From a virus, in IMG/VR virus record IMGVR_UViG_3300030117_003323, positions 418-41,825 of that record: a DNA stretch of 41,408 bases, one strand, 5' to 3'. Position 1 is the stretch's first letter; every line of letters starts with the position of its first letter. The translations under genes were made by a program, and so were the position numbers. The notes beneath the pieces are model-generated. The model was not told the DNA's origin. It ran no database searches and saw only the letters and a program-made list of their open reading frames with translations. Below are positions 13,486 through 24,100 of this stretch, piece after piece.

Positions 13486-13578
13486 TCAGTAGATTCCAAT
13501 AACTTTACTTAGATCGTCTCCAGAACGAAACAGGAGAGGTCTGTACTACTATAACTTAACAATTAGAAAACAAATAAA

Positions 13579-14952
13579 ATGGCCTTTGGACCTCCAAGCA
13601 GTCTGTCAGCCCCCGCATCGGGATCGGCTGCGGATCAAACTATTAACACAATATTGACCCAAGAAGCGGGTAGAATTGGTGCTGATATACATAAAGCAAC
13701 TCTTCACACCAGCCCTTGGATTGACCTTATTAAACAAGCTACATTCCCAGAGGGAATGGGTTATACACTCAACACTTTGATTTATGACCGTGCTCTCCCC
13801 GTGTCTCCTCTTGACGCAGATCTTGATGAATCTGCTGCTCTTGTAGGTACTAACTGGAGTGCTCTAGGAACTACACAAGGATCAGCTTCTGCTGGTTTCA
13901 TCGCTAACTCAACTGAGTCTACAACAGGAGCACCTACAGGTGGAGACAATGTTAACCACATTGACTTCTCTAAAGTTCTCAAAACATACAGCCTTAGTAG
14001 AGCAGTTATTGAATCTCCACGTATCAACGTAGAGGAACTTCGTTATGCAGCCCACCGCACAGAGCAACTCCGTGCGATTATGGATTTGCTTAAAGAGTCC
14101 ACTCGTTCTTCTTGGGAGAATCGTTACCGTCAACAGTATGACAAGCAGTGTAACAATGTTGTTTACGCTAAAACTGCTTCTTCTATCTTTGCTACTGGTG
14201 CTGAAGGTAAAGCAACACACTCTACTGACTCATCTGAGCTTTTAGATGTAGATGCTGCTACTACTGCTGGTGGTGATGGTGGAACAAGTGATAACGTTGT
14301 AGATGCAACTGCAAACATCTCTAACGCTCTTTTGGATAAGATTTACTTCCAACTTGTGCGTAAAGGTGCTGGAAACAATGCACATGGAGTTGAGAATGGT
14401 AGACCAGTATTTACATTGGTTTGCTCATCAGAAGCATCTTATCAGTTGATGACTGAGTCTGGATTCCGTGATGATGTACGTTACAACAATTCTAGAGTGA
14501 GTGATCTTATTGCTCCTTTAGGTGTTGAGAAGTCTTTCAGAGGTTTCTATCACTTGATTGACGACATGCTTCCACGTTTTAACGCATCTCTAACTGGCGG
14601 AAACGACAACCTTGTTGAAGTACCTGTCTACGACGTAGACCACTCAAACAAGAAAGTTGTAATGAACGCAGCTTACGATAGTGCTGCTATCGAAGTAGCT
14701 TACATCTTACACCAAGATGTAATGGAGTCCTTGATTCCTGCGCCTGTCACTAATGTAAGTGGTCTTTCATTTGATCCAGTCAGCTATAAAGGTGACTTCA
14801 AGTGGACTAACATTCCTGATATCGTGCGTAACCCAGATGGAAACATTGGTTTCTTCAGGGGTATCATGGCTTCAGCTTCCAAGCCTATTAAGACAGACTT
14901 TGGTTATGTGATTCTCTTCAAGAGAGATTCCGCTACACCTGCTGCTGTTTAA
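13579..14952 (+). CDS. Major capsid protein
   Basis: 457 residues, starting MAFGPPSSLSAPASGSAADQ. Elements such as QEAGRIGADIHKATLHTSPW with LNTLIYDRALP near the N-terminus, and a C-terminus with GNIGFFRGIMASASKPIKTD and FGYVILFKRD, fit HK97-fold major capsid proteins of marine tailed phages. The context is decisive: portal, then scaffold-like protein, then this gene alone between a long leader with direct repeats and a strong terminator, the arrangement expected for the most abundant virion protein. Codons look more polished (more C-ending) than in neighbours, consistent with high expression. The start lacks a Shine-Dalgarno; the upstream stretch is A-rich. Confidence 0.82.
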   Translation: MAFGPPSSLSAPASGSAADQTINTILTQEAGRIGADIHKATLHTSPWIDLIKQATFPEGMGYTLNTLIYDRALPVSPLDADLDESAALVGTNWSALGTTQGSASAGFIANSTESTTGAPTGGDNVNHIDFSKVLKTYSLSRAVIESPRINVEELRYAAHRTEQLRAIMDLLKESTRSSWENRYRQQYDKQCNNVVYAKTASSIFATGAEGKATHSTDSSELLDVDAATTAGGDGGTSDNVVDATANISNALLDKIYFQLVRKGAGNNAHGVENGRPVFTLVCSSEASYQLMTESGFRDDVRYNNSRVSDLIAPLGVEKSFRGFYHLIDDMLPRFNASLTGGNDNLVEVPVYDVDHSNKKVVMNAAYDSAAIEVAYILHQDVMESLIPAPVTNVSGLSFDPVSYKGDFKWTNIPDIVRNPDGNIGFFRGIMASASKPIKTDFGYVILFKRDSATPAAV

Positions 14953-14996
14953 CTTAATGTGGGGTTCTTAAAAGGAACCTTACATGAATACTTCAC

Positions 14997-15042
14997 AATA
15001 ACCTCGATCCTCTTGCAAAAATGGGGATCGGGGTTATTTTTT
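14997..15042 (+). terminator. Strong intrinsic terminator after the capsid gene
   Basis: AATAACCTCGATCCTC (14997-15012) pairs with GGGGATCGGGGTTATT (15023-15038) over about 16 bp with two G-U pairs, a 10 nt loop and a T-tract to 15042. A smaller hairpin (GGTTCTT / AGGAACC, 14963-14979) lies in front. Isolates the capsid mRNA from the next gene. Confidence 0.9.
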
Positions 15043-15050
15043 AATACATT

Positions 15051-15425
15051 ATGGCCGAAGTAGCAGAACAACCAATGGAATCAACTGAAGAGACTAGCAC
15101 AGATGCTATGCTCGATGAGCTTGTAAGTGTACTACCTGAAGAAGGAGATGATCTTTCTGTAGAAAAAATGACTGAGGATAGTGCGAAGGAAGAAGTGGAT
15201 TCTGAGTCGCCAGAAGTTGCAGCTCCTAGTGATGAAGCTTTTGTAGATTTATACGAAACAATATATGGAGAATCTTTAGATGAATCTGAACAGTCTGAAG
15301 AACAAATGCAGGACTTGCAGGAGTTAGTTATGATGATGCCTGAGTTAGCTAATGCACTAGCCTCTGGAGACATCGGAGCAACTGAAGCTGCCTTGATGAT
15401 ATTTAGAGAAGCTTCCTCTATGTAA
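15051..15425 (+). CDS. Acidic hypothetical protein, 124 aa
   Basis: Rich in Glu, Asp and Ser (MESTEETSTDAMLDELVSVL; EKMTEDSAKEEVDSESPEVA) with a more ordered C-terminus of helices (LQELVMMMPELANALASGDI, then GATEAALMIFREAS). Located just after the capsid terminator and ending 3 nt before the convergent glycosyltransferase-like gene. Could be a virion or assembly protein; nothing specific is recognised. Confidence 0.65.
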   Translation: MAEVAEQPMESTEETSTDAMLDELVSVLPEEGDDLSVEKMTEDSAKEEVDSESPEVAAPSDEAFVDLYETIYGESLDESEQSEEQMQDLQELVMMMPELANALASGDIGATEAALMIFREASSM

Positions 15426-15428
15426 GGG

Positions 15429-16136
15429 TTATTCTTTCCCTACCAAAGTTTCAATTAAAGCCCCACTGAATAATCTTGAACCACAATGAGTAAGCTTTGC
15501 GTGGGCATCACAATATATTTTACCACCTATTTTTGTCCATAGGTTACAGAAGGCTAAGTCTTCACCTACACCTGAGTGTCCATTTTCTGAAGTACTACAA
15601 TCAAAGTATGTGTAGTAGTTTGGTTCTTCTGTCACTACCCCTTCAATAAGGTGGCGTATAAAAACTTTTTTCTCAGGATAGGCTTCGTGTAGTTTTTCAA
15701 AAACTTTTCTATCTATCATCATAAAACCTGCTGGCCCTGCTTCTATCTCTATAAAACCTTGTTCATCGACGGCTATGTTGTTTGGATCTTTATAGTGAAC
15801 AACAAAATTATTATTTTCTTCACCTGAATAAGTTTTAACTACATAAGGAGCTAGAACTACATCTTCATTTTTTCTTAAAAGCCTCCAAATGTTTTCGGGT
15901 TCAAATCCTATATCGGAGTCTATAAATAGAAGTTTTGTACAATCAGTCTTTAAAAATTCAAGAACACAATTATTTCTAGCGTGTGTGACTAGGGAAGATC
16001 CAGAGTGTAAGTGTAAAGATGTTTCATATTCTAGATCTTCTGGGGATGCACTAGCAACAAAGTTAATCAAACCGTGCATATAATCTATAAAGGCTTGATA
16101 TCCGTATGTTGGGGTGGCAATAAATATTTTTTCCAT
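15429..16136 (-). CDS. GT-A-type glycosyltransferase-like protein
   Basis: 235 residues from the ATG at 16136. The N-terminus MEKIFIATPTYG is a nucleotide-sugar binding start. LLFIDSDIGFEPE (DSD at 73-75) is the DxD metal motif. AGPAGFMMIDRKVFEKL and GVGEDLAFCNLWTKIGG (191-205) plus a late THCG (His217) complete the pattern known from phage 'FIDxDIGF' glycosyltransferase-like proteins. It would transfer a sugar from a nucleotide donor, target unknown (virion protein, host surface or DNA). It is encoded leftward within the structural block, which suggests separate acquisition and its own control. Confidence 0.75.
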   Translation of the reverse strand: MEKIFIATPTYGYQAFIDYMHGLINFVASASPEDLEYETSLHLHSGSSLVTHARNNCVLEFLKTDCTKLLFIDSDIGFEPENIWRLLRKNEDVVLAPYVVKTYSGEENNNFVVHYKDPNNIAVDEQGFIEIEAGPAGFMMIDRKVFEKLHEAYPEKKVFIRHLIEGVVTEEPNYYTYFDCSTSENGHSGVGEDLAFCNLWTKIGGKIYCDAHAKLTHCGSRLFSGALIETLVGKE

Positions 16137-16202
16137 ATCTGATATTCGGTTTATATAGTGATAAGTCAATTAATTTTCACAAGTACTGTGGGGGTGGGGA
16201 GC

Positions 16203-16231
16203 TTGCTATTTGCTTGCTTTAGACCTATAAT
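16203..16231 (+). promoter_or_regulatory. Consensus-like promoter directly in front of the gene at 16237
   Basis: TTGCTA (16203-16208), exactly 17 bp, TATAAT (16226-16231). Five nucleotides separate the -10 box from the ATG at 16237, so the mRNA should be leaderless or start within the first codon. It drives the tail/fibre genes that follow. Confidence 0.78.
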
Positions 16232-16236
16232 TAAGG

Positions 16237-16866
16237 ATGCCAACTTCAATCTCAGGAAATGTTAGGCTGGTATATGGTAATCATGTACATAGTGAGACAT
16301 ATAGCACAACAGCATCTCCATATAGTAATGCAAATGAATTTAATGAGTATTCAGCAGGAGGAGCGAGAGCTTTAGTTGCTGGTAGTGCTATAGATGTAGG
16401 TACTCTCGTTGTTTCAGGATCTGATCCCCAGCATGAGGGGTTATTAATTATTAAGAACACAAATACTGTTGGTAGTCTTTCTGTCAGTGTTGATGGGGGG
16501 ACTGCTTATGATATCAGTATACCAGCAGGTTTAGTGAATTTAATCTCTGTTGGTCCTGATCATCCAGTCCATGTTAAATGCCCGACGGCTACTAACAATG
16601 GTTTGGGTGTTGCTTCTGTAACAAGCGCAGGAGTTATTACTTTTGATGGGAGTGCTGGTGCTGTTGGAACTGCTATAATGACTGGTGTGTCTAATGTAAA
16701 TAGTAACACTAATGATTATTTAGTTCAAATTTCTACACAGGGGACTGGAACGGTGTACGAACTGGATGGGGTTACTAAAAAGGATTTAACAAGTGATTAT
16801 GGAGCTTCGTCCACAGTTAATTTAGTATATTTTACTGGGTATCGTTATACACTAACTGAAGCGTAA
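16237..16866 (+). CDS. Structural protein, Gly/Ser/Thr-rich, 209 aa
   Basis: No membrane segment. The sequence is rich in Ser, Thr, Val and Gly with beta-strand alternation (GTLVVSGSDPQHEGLLIIKN; GSLSVSVDGGTAYDISIPAG), as in virion decoration or tail-spike associated proteins. First gene of the second rightward block, directly behind a consensus-like promoter. I do not recognise a family. Confidence 0.65.
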   Translation: MPTSISGNVRLVYGNHVHSETYSTTASPYSNANEFNEYSAGGARALVAGSAIDVGTLVVSGSDPQHEGLLIIKNTNTVGSLSVSVDGGTAYDISIPAGLVNLISVGPDHPVHVKCPTATNNGLGVASVTSAGVITFDGSAGAVGTAIMTGVSNVNSNTNDYLVQISTQGTGTVYELDGVTKKDLTSDYGASSTVNLVYFTGYRYTLTEA

Positions 16867-16874
16867 TAAGACAA

Positions 16875-18179
16875 GTGCCTGTAAGTAGAAATCAACCAAG
16901 CCCTCAAAGGCAGTCAGTATTAACATTTGTATCCCCAAATGTTCAAGATTTATTATTTTATGAGACTGTAGATAAACAACGGGTTGGTAAAACACCCCCT
17001 GTTTATGGGTCAGCACACCCAAACACTACTAAATTCCCTAACCACAAACTAGTTTATGTTAAACAGTTTGATGCCGAGGGTCAGTTATACCAATACTTCT
17101 ATGCTGCTTCTAGGTCTAGCCAAGATGAATATAACTTTGAATATTCTCAAGCTAGTTTAGGAAGTTCTAAGTTTAATACTGTAGTCAGGACGTATGTCAT
17201 ACCGAGAGCTGATTTTAAAGAAGATGATGCATCTCTGGAGGCTGGTGATGCTATGCCCACTGAACCTTCTTCAGCTAACTTTACTGGTAAAGGATATATC
17301 CTAATGTCCCGCCAACAAAAAAGATTAAGAGATCCAGAATTAGACGGATATTTTATTGTTGAGCAAAGGGTTTATTTTATTAGAGAAGACATTGAAACCT
17401 TGAGGTGGGATGAGTTATCAGGTTCTAATTTAAAAACAACAGTTAGTTATTTTGCGTTGGGAGAGACTCCTACTGGAGCTTCTTCAAATATACAGACTTT
17501 AATTTCTGATGCTGATAATTCTTATTGGGGTACTGCCATAGAATATAGAGATAGTGGGAGTAATCCTAAGAAAGCAGTCGCTTTTTATAAAGAAGGGAGG
17601 CAGGTATCTTTAGATTGGTTTGAAGTTGTAAAAACAGAAACGATTGCAGGGACAACTACTGACGGAACAATCAACTCAAATACCACTTTACTTATTGAAG
17701 AACTAGACACTTCTATCAATTTTACATTCCCACCTGTATTAGAGAGTATTTCTTCTGTGGCTTGGGAAAAACATGATGGTCAAGTTCAGCATAATCCAGA
17801 GTACCATATGAATCCAGAAGGGTATAGTGGGCCTTGTAAAGCGGTAGTTAAAAAAGAATATAAAGTTATAGAGTTTGAAGGGGCTGGTGTTGCGCCTTCA
17901 GCTAAAGCTATGCAGCCTCAATCTTTTGCATTTTCTACTCCTTATATAAATTTAAGAATACCAGCTTGTTTAATGAATGGAGGTTCAGTTGGGTTTACTA
18001 CAGGAACTACTGACCCTGTTTATAAATATACAGCTTATGTTAAAAACTTACCTGTCACGGACCCACCCAATCTTCTTCAGTTAGCTGTTGATGGTCTTGA
18101 AGCTAGGGTAACCCAACAAAAAGCTAGGGGTGGTTATATAAAAGAAACTACTACTGTATTCCCTCCGTCTTTTAATTAA
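16875..18179 (+). CDS. Structural/tail protein, GTG start, 434 aa
   Basis: Begins with GTG at 16875 (8 nt after the previous stop) as MPVSRNQPSPQRQSVLTF. Contains YVKQFDAEGQLYQYFYAASR, FNTVVRTYVIPRADF and GYILMSRQQKRLRDPELDGY with FIVEQRVY, all beta-rich. Size, position before the giant fibre gene, and 1 nt overlap (TAATG) with it indicate a virion tail component, perhaps an adaptor. Known only, as far as I recall, from uncultured marine phages; function not assigned. Confidence 0.65.
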   Translation: MPVSRNQPSPQRQSVLTFVSPNVQDLLFYETVDKQRVGKTPPVYGSAHPNTTKFPNHKLVYVKQFDAEGQLYQYFYAASRSSQDEYNFEYSQASLGSSKFNTVVRTYVIPRADFKEDDASLEAGDAMPTEPSSANFTGKGYILMSRQQKRLRDPELDGYFIVEQRVYFIREDIETLRWDELSGSNLKTTVSYFALGETPTGASSNIQTLISDADNSYWGTAIEYRDSGSNPKKAVAFYKEGRQVSLDWFEVVKTETIAGTTTDGTINSNTTLLIEELDTSINFTFPPVLESISSVAWEKHDGQVQHNPEYHMNPEGYSGPCKAVVKKEYKVIEFEGAGVAPSAKAMQPQSFAFSTPYINLRIPACLMNGGSVGFTTGTTDPVYKYTAYVKNLPVTDPPNLLQLAVDGLEARVTQQKARGGYIKETTTVFPPSFN

Positions 18180-21100
18180 TGCCTGAACAATTTACAGATG
18201 GTAATATTGGAGCTTTTGGATCTCCTATATCTCCTGCTGACAGGGAAGTAACTGAGGCTTCACTAAACAAAATCCCTGATGTGGGATTACAAGGGTATAC
18301 CGACAGTGGGGCTTATAGTAGTAATTATCCTTCGGGAATGGTTGGGTCTACTCCACAAGACGAGATTCGTTATCGTCAGGAGCATGAGCCTTATAATTAT
18401 CAACCAGACGATGATCAATTTGTTTATATAACAAAAGCTTATTTATATGAGATACATCCCTTACTAAATGCAGAGGAATCAAAACTAATAAAAAAGCACG
18501 AGCTAAGTCCTTTAAAAATAAAGTTAGATACAAAGAAAGGTTGTGTATATACACAATTCATGGTGGATCAACAAGGGAAGGTTATAGGTGAATATAATCT
18601 TTTAAAGACAGAAGAGGATGAACCTCCCGATTCAACACCATTTCAGTTATTGAATGCAGATGGTGACGATGAGCCTGATAAGTACGGTATATATAATGTT
18701 CTTATATTTAAATTCGCAGATGGAGTTATTTTAAGAAATAATTATGATTCTGATAAAGATGATCCAAGATCTGTAAGAGGTCATGGTGGTATAGAAGGGC
18801 ATAGGGGGCCACTTATATGGTCCCGTGGTTACAATACTATAAACAATTTAGGTATTGGGGGTGGGATTATATATGAAGGATATAATCTTACTGAGGATAA
18901 AATAAATTTACGAACCCTACAAGGGCAAGGACAAATCAATGTATCAACGGCTGGTGATCAAATAAATATCCGAGGAAACAGTAATGATAAAACTTGGAAA
19001 GCTATTGCTGCTTCTGGGGTAACTGACTACAACAATCCTGCTGCATCAGGGACAACCGCAAATGAAAAAACATTAGCTACGTTTGCAGATGGGTTATTGA
19101 CTGGAACCCCAAGCAATTTAGAAGTCGTAGAAGTTGCACAATCAACAGGTTCGGGAACTACAGTTAACACTGTAACTTCAAGCCCTAGTATAACAAGTAC
19201 ACCTGAAGCCTTATCAGTATCTTCAATAACTCCTCCAAGTGGTTCTGGTTTACTTTTAGATACTAAGGAATATACTCCTACAACAGTAACTACCGAAGCT
19301 TTATCACAAGTTTCTGGTAGTGTTTCTGGGGGTACAGACATTGATCTTCAATCTGTTTCCGTAACTTCTTCATCAATAACTCCTCCAACTGGTTCGGGGT
19401 TATCACTAGATACTAAGGAATACACTCCTACAGTAGTAAGTACTGAAACGCTTTCACAAGAAACTAATTCTGTTTCTGGAGGTACTGATATTTCTTTTCA
19501 GGCTGTATCTTTAGATACTCAACAGATAACTCCTCCGAGTGGCTCTAGTTTAGATTTAGAGACTAATCAATATTCTTCCGTAACATTAGGAACTGAAACA
19601 GTAGGTATAGATGCAACTGCGCTGAAGGGGGGCGATAATTTAACAACAACACCTACCCCTTTAAGTTCAACAAGTGTGCCAGTTCAAGCTACGGGGACTA
19701 AGTCATATACTTCTAGAAAATTAACTCCGCATACTCTAACGGCTACGACAGGATTAGCATCAGGAACAGATGTTAATTTACAGTCAGTTCCTTTAACACC
19801 AACTTCGATAAAAGTTCCGAGCAACTCTGGCATAACTTTAACTCGTAAAGAGTATACCCCTACAACAGTTGCGACTGAGACAACAAGTGTAACTTCTTCT
19901 TTCACAGGAGGTAATAATTTAGTTACAACCCCCACGCCCTTAGCTACAACACCATCGACTGTATTAGAATTTGATACTAAAAAGTATACTTCTAGAGAGT
20001 TAGCGCAGGAACAATTAGAAAGGCAGTCAGACACTTTAAAAAAAGGAACAGCTACTACAGAAGTTTCTTTAGAGACAGTTCCTTTAAGTACTACTTCAAT
20101 AACCCCTCCAAGTGGATCTGGTATAAGTTTAGATACCAAGACATACACTTCTAGAGCATTAGGGCAAGAAACATTAACTAAAGAAGCGACTGCTTTAAAA
20201 GGAGGTACTGATTTAAATACAACTGCTATTGATTTACATACAACAGAATCTCCAATAGTTTCAGCTACAACCAAAACCTATACGGCTAGGCAGTTAGATA
20301 AAACAAGTTTAGCTCCTCAGTCGAATGCTTTACACGGAGGTAATCAATTTACTTGTAACCCTACCCCATTAAACACGGAGGAGATTTCTGCTCCAAGTTT
20401 AGCCGTCAAAACTTTTACTACTAATGAGTTAGGAACTGTTTCTTTATCAAAGCAAGCTGATGCTTTAAGGGGTGGTGCTGACTATACATGCACTCCTACG
20501 ACTATGACGACTAAAGCGTTTAGTCGTGTTGAAGAATCTTTTAATGAAAATTTACAACAACAATCGGGTGCTTTAAAAGGTGGTACTGATTATACCTGTA
20601 CTCCTACGGCTATGACGACTAAAGCGTTTAGTCGTGTTGAAGAATCTCTTAATGAACATTTACAACAACAATCGGGTACTTTAAAAGGTGGTGCTGATTA
20701 CACATGTAATCATACAGATTTTAAAGTTAAGACGTTTAGTCGTGTTGAAGAATCTCTTAATGAAAATTTAAAGCAACAATCAGGTGCTTTAGAAGGTGGT
20801 GCTGATTACACATGCACCCCTACGTCTATGACGACTAAGTCGTTCACGACTCAAGCTGATACGTGGTATGGCGGGGAAACATTAACACTAGAATGGAAAC
20901 AAGTAACCGCTTACACAGATAACTCAACTATTTGGGTACTAACTCCTACAAACACTCCTTCTGATACTTCATCATCTTTAAGTGCTATTGTTGGCGCACA
21001 ACAATATACAGCAATAAAGAGGGCATCTGGCAACACTGCTGATACTTTCCATTTATACCAATCTGGGACTAGTGGAGTTACTGGTAATAATAAAGTATTA

Positions 21101-24100
21101 ACTGTAGATAGTGTTGATACAGATGATGTAACACTTAGGAAAGACATTGGTACATATGTAGGAGTCAAAAATCTTTCCGATGCTTCTGTTTATTTATATA
21201 GTACAACAGGGGCTTCGGACACTAGAGTATATCTAAGCCCCCCTACAACTAGTCCTGTTGAGAACAATCATTATTTATATTATGCTGCTAGTGCGGTTTC
21301 TGATACTAAAGTACTAACTACAGATTCTAGTGATACTACAGTAACACTTAAAAAAGACATTTCGGATTATGTAGGAGTCAAAAATCTTTCCGCTCCTGAT
21401 GTTTATTTCTATAGTACAACAGGAGCTACAGACACTAGAGTATACCTAAGTCCACCCGACAGTAATACCACTCAAAATTTATACTTTGCTAGTAGTCCAG
21501 TTACTGGTAATAATAAAGTATTAACTACAGATAGTTCTAGTACGGCTGCTGTAACACTTAGGAAAGACATTAGTACATATGTAGGAGTCAAAAATCTTTC
21601 CGATGCTTCTGTTTATTTATATAGTACAACAGGGGCTTCGGACACTAGAGTATATCTAAGTCCACCTGCTAGTGAGACTGATAGTTCTTACAATTTATAC
21701 TTTGCTGCTAGTGCGGTTTCTGATTCAAAAGTACTTACTACAACTAACTCTAGTACAGATCCTGTAACACTTAGAGATGGAGCTTCCGTGTACAATGGAA
21801 TTACAGGTATATCTGGTAACTCAGGAGTACTATTTTATACTGCTGCAAGTACAGGAAAACAATTTTTAGAGGCTGATAGTGGTGACAGTAATGGTGATAC
21901 AACCAAGGTATATTATACTGATTCTAACGAATCTAGAAATTTTTTAAGTAACACTACTAATCCTAGTAAAACAGCATACGACGTATATACATCTGATACA
22001 GCTACTACTTCTAAATACTTAAAGACAACATCGTCTAATTTAGAAGAAACTTTGAGGACTGATATAGCACCTTATACTGGAATTACAGGGATATCTTCTG
22101 GTGTTTCATTATATGAAGCTCCTGTTCCATCAGATAATTCATCAGATACTTTCTTAGAAACTGCGGAGTCTGATGGGTCTACAAATTATGTATATTCTTC
22201 AACTGAGTCTACAACAAGAAAACTTTTAAGCTCTGAAACTGAACAAGATAATCTTTATTTATATTCATCTGCTGTTGCGGATAGCACTACAAAATTTTTA
22301 AAAGTAGGTGCGAGTGAGTCAGGAACAAAAACACTAAGAGTTGGTGCTGTTGTGCATGATGGTATTACAGGACTTTCAGGATCTTCAGTTGCTCTATATA
22401 AAGCTGATGGTACATCCCACAAATTTTTAGAAACTACAGAGACGAATGGTCAGCAGAGGCATATTTATTTTTCAGATGCTACTGACACCAGAACTTTTAT
22501 AACTAGTTCTGGGTCTGCTATAAAAGTAGTAACCTCAGACAGTGATTTCTCTAGTACTAATTACGTAAAAACAAATGATAATTGGTCAGGTGAAAAAGAG
22601 TTCATGCATTCAATCGACAGCTATATCGGTGTTAAAGGACTTTCGGCTAACACGGTTTCTGTTTACAAAGTAAATTCAGATTCTTCTCATAAATTTTTAG
22701 AAACGGAAAGTAGTGAGCCAGCCGAAACTGATTATCACATTTATGCTACTACGTCGGCAGCTACTGATACTAGATTTTTAACTACATCATTATCAGATTC
22801 TTCACTTAATTTATATTTTTCTGATGCGCCTACACAATCAAAATATTTAAAGACTAGTTCTAATAACACGTCAGAAACTTTAAGGTCAGGTATGACTCCC
22901 TTCGACGCAGTTTCAGGTATTGCAGACGGCTCTATGCTATATAAAGCACCTAGCAGTGGGGACACTAAATTTTTAAAGACAGATGACTCAGATTCAACAC
23001 ATAATGTGTATGTTTCAGATGGCACATCAAATATGACATTCTTAACCAGTTTAGGAAATGACATAAATATTCTAACCTCTGATACTATATCAGGAGTATC
23101 AGCAGTTAATTATGTTAAATCTAATGACAGTTCATTAGCATCAGCTAAACAATTTAAACACACATTTCAAAATTACACAGGGCTTTCTTCTAATGATGAT
23201 GAAAATGTTTCTGTGTATGAAGTACCTTCTACAACCACAAACAAATTTTTAGAAACAGCAGAAACCGCAGGGAGTAGTCATCGTGTTTATTCTACAGACA
23301 CCTCAACAACTAGCACTCGATTTTTAAGTCCTTCAGGAACTGATACATCACTCCATTTATATTCTACAGATACTGCTGATAGTACTACAAAGTTTTTGAA
23401 AGTAGCTAATAGCGTACAAGGAGACAAAACTTTAAAATCTGGAATGTCTGTATTTAACGCTGTAACGGGTCTTACCTCTGGAGCAAAATTATATGCAGCA
23501 GGGAGTGCTACTACACATAACTTCTTAAAGTCTCCTACATCTTTAGGAGATCATCATGTTTATTTTTCTGACACGGCTAGTACTTCTAGTGACCCTATGT
23601 CATTTGTAACAAGTTCAGGAAGCTCTATCCATGTTGTAAAATCTGGAAGTAGTTTAGGAAGTACAAAATTTGTAAAAACAACTGGTACTGGTATTGATTC
23701 AGCTAAAACTTTTAAACATTCGTTTGGGTCTTACACTGGTGTTACAGGTCTTTCAGGATCAGATATACATCTATATTCTACAGCAACGGCTGATAATTCA
23801 AAGTTTGTAAAAACTACTGATACTGGAGCTAGTCATGTATATGTTTCTGACGCTAATAACCCTAGAACCTTCATAACTAGTGTAGGCAGTGCTATAAATG
23901 TTTTGACCGCTTCTAGTTTAAGTGATGGTTCTAGTGCTAAATTTGTAAAAACGACTGGTACTAACGCAAATGGTATAGATTCAGCCAAGACTTTTAAGCA
24001 TACATTAGGATCTTATACTGGTATTACAGGACTTTCGGCTGCAAGTGGTGTGCGTTTGTATTCTACTGACAGTGCTGATAATGATAAATTTGTAAAAACT

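Noticed and set aside
15900-15912. tRNA T-loop-like GTTCAAATCC
   Set aside because: It lies inside the glycosyltransferase-like gene and no cloverleaf can be formed around it.
19027-20274. Long leftward open frames inside the giant repeat genes (also at 22741-23064, 29260-29685)
   Set aside because: They are antisense shadows of Ser/Thr/Val-rich repeats; their composition mirrors the sense strand and starts lack context.
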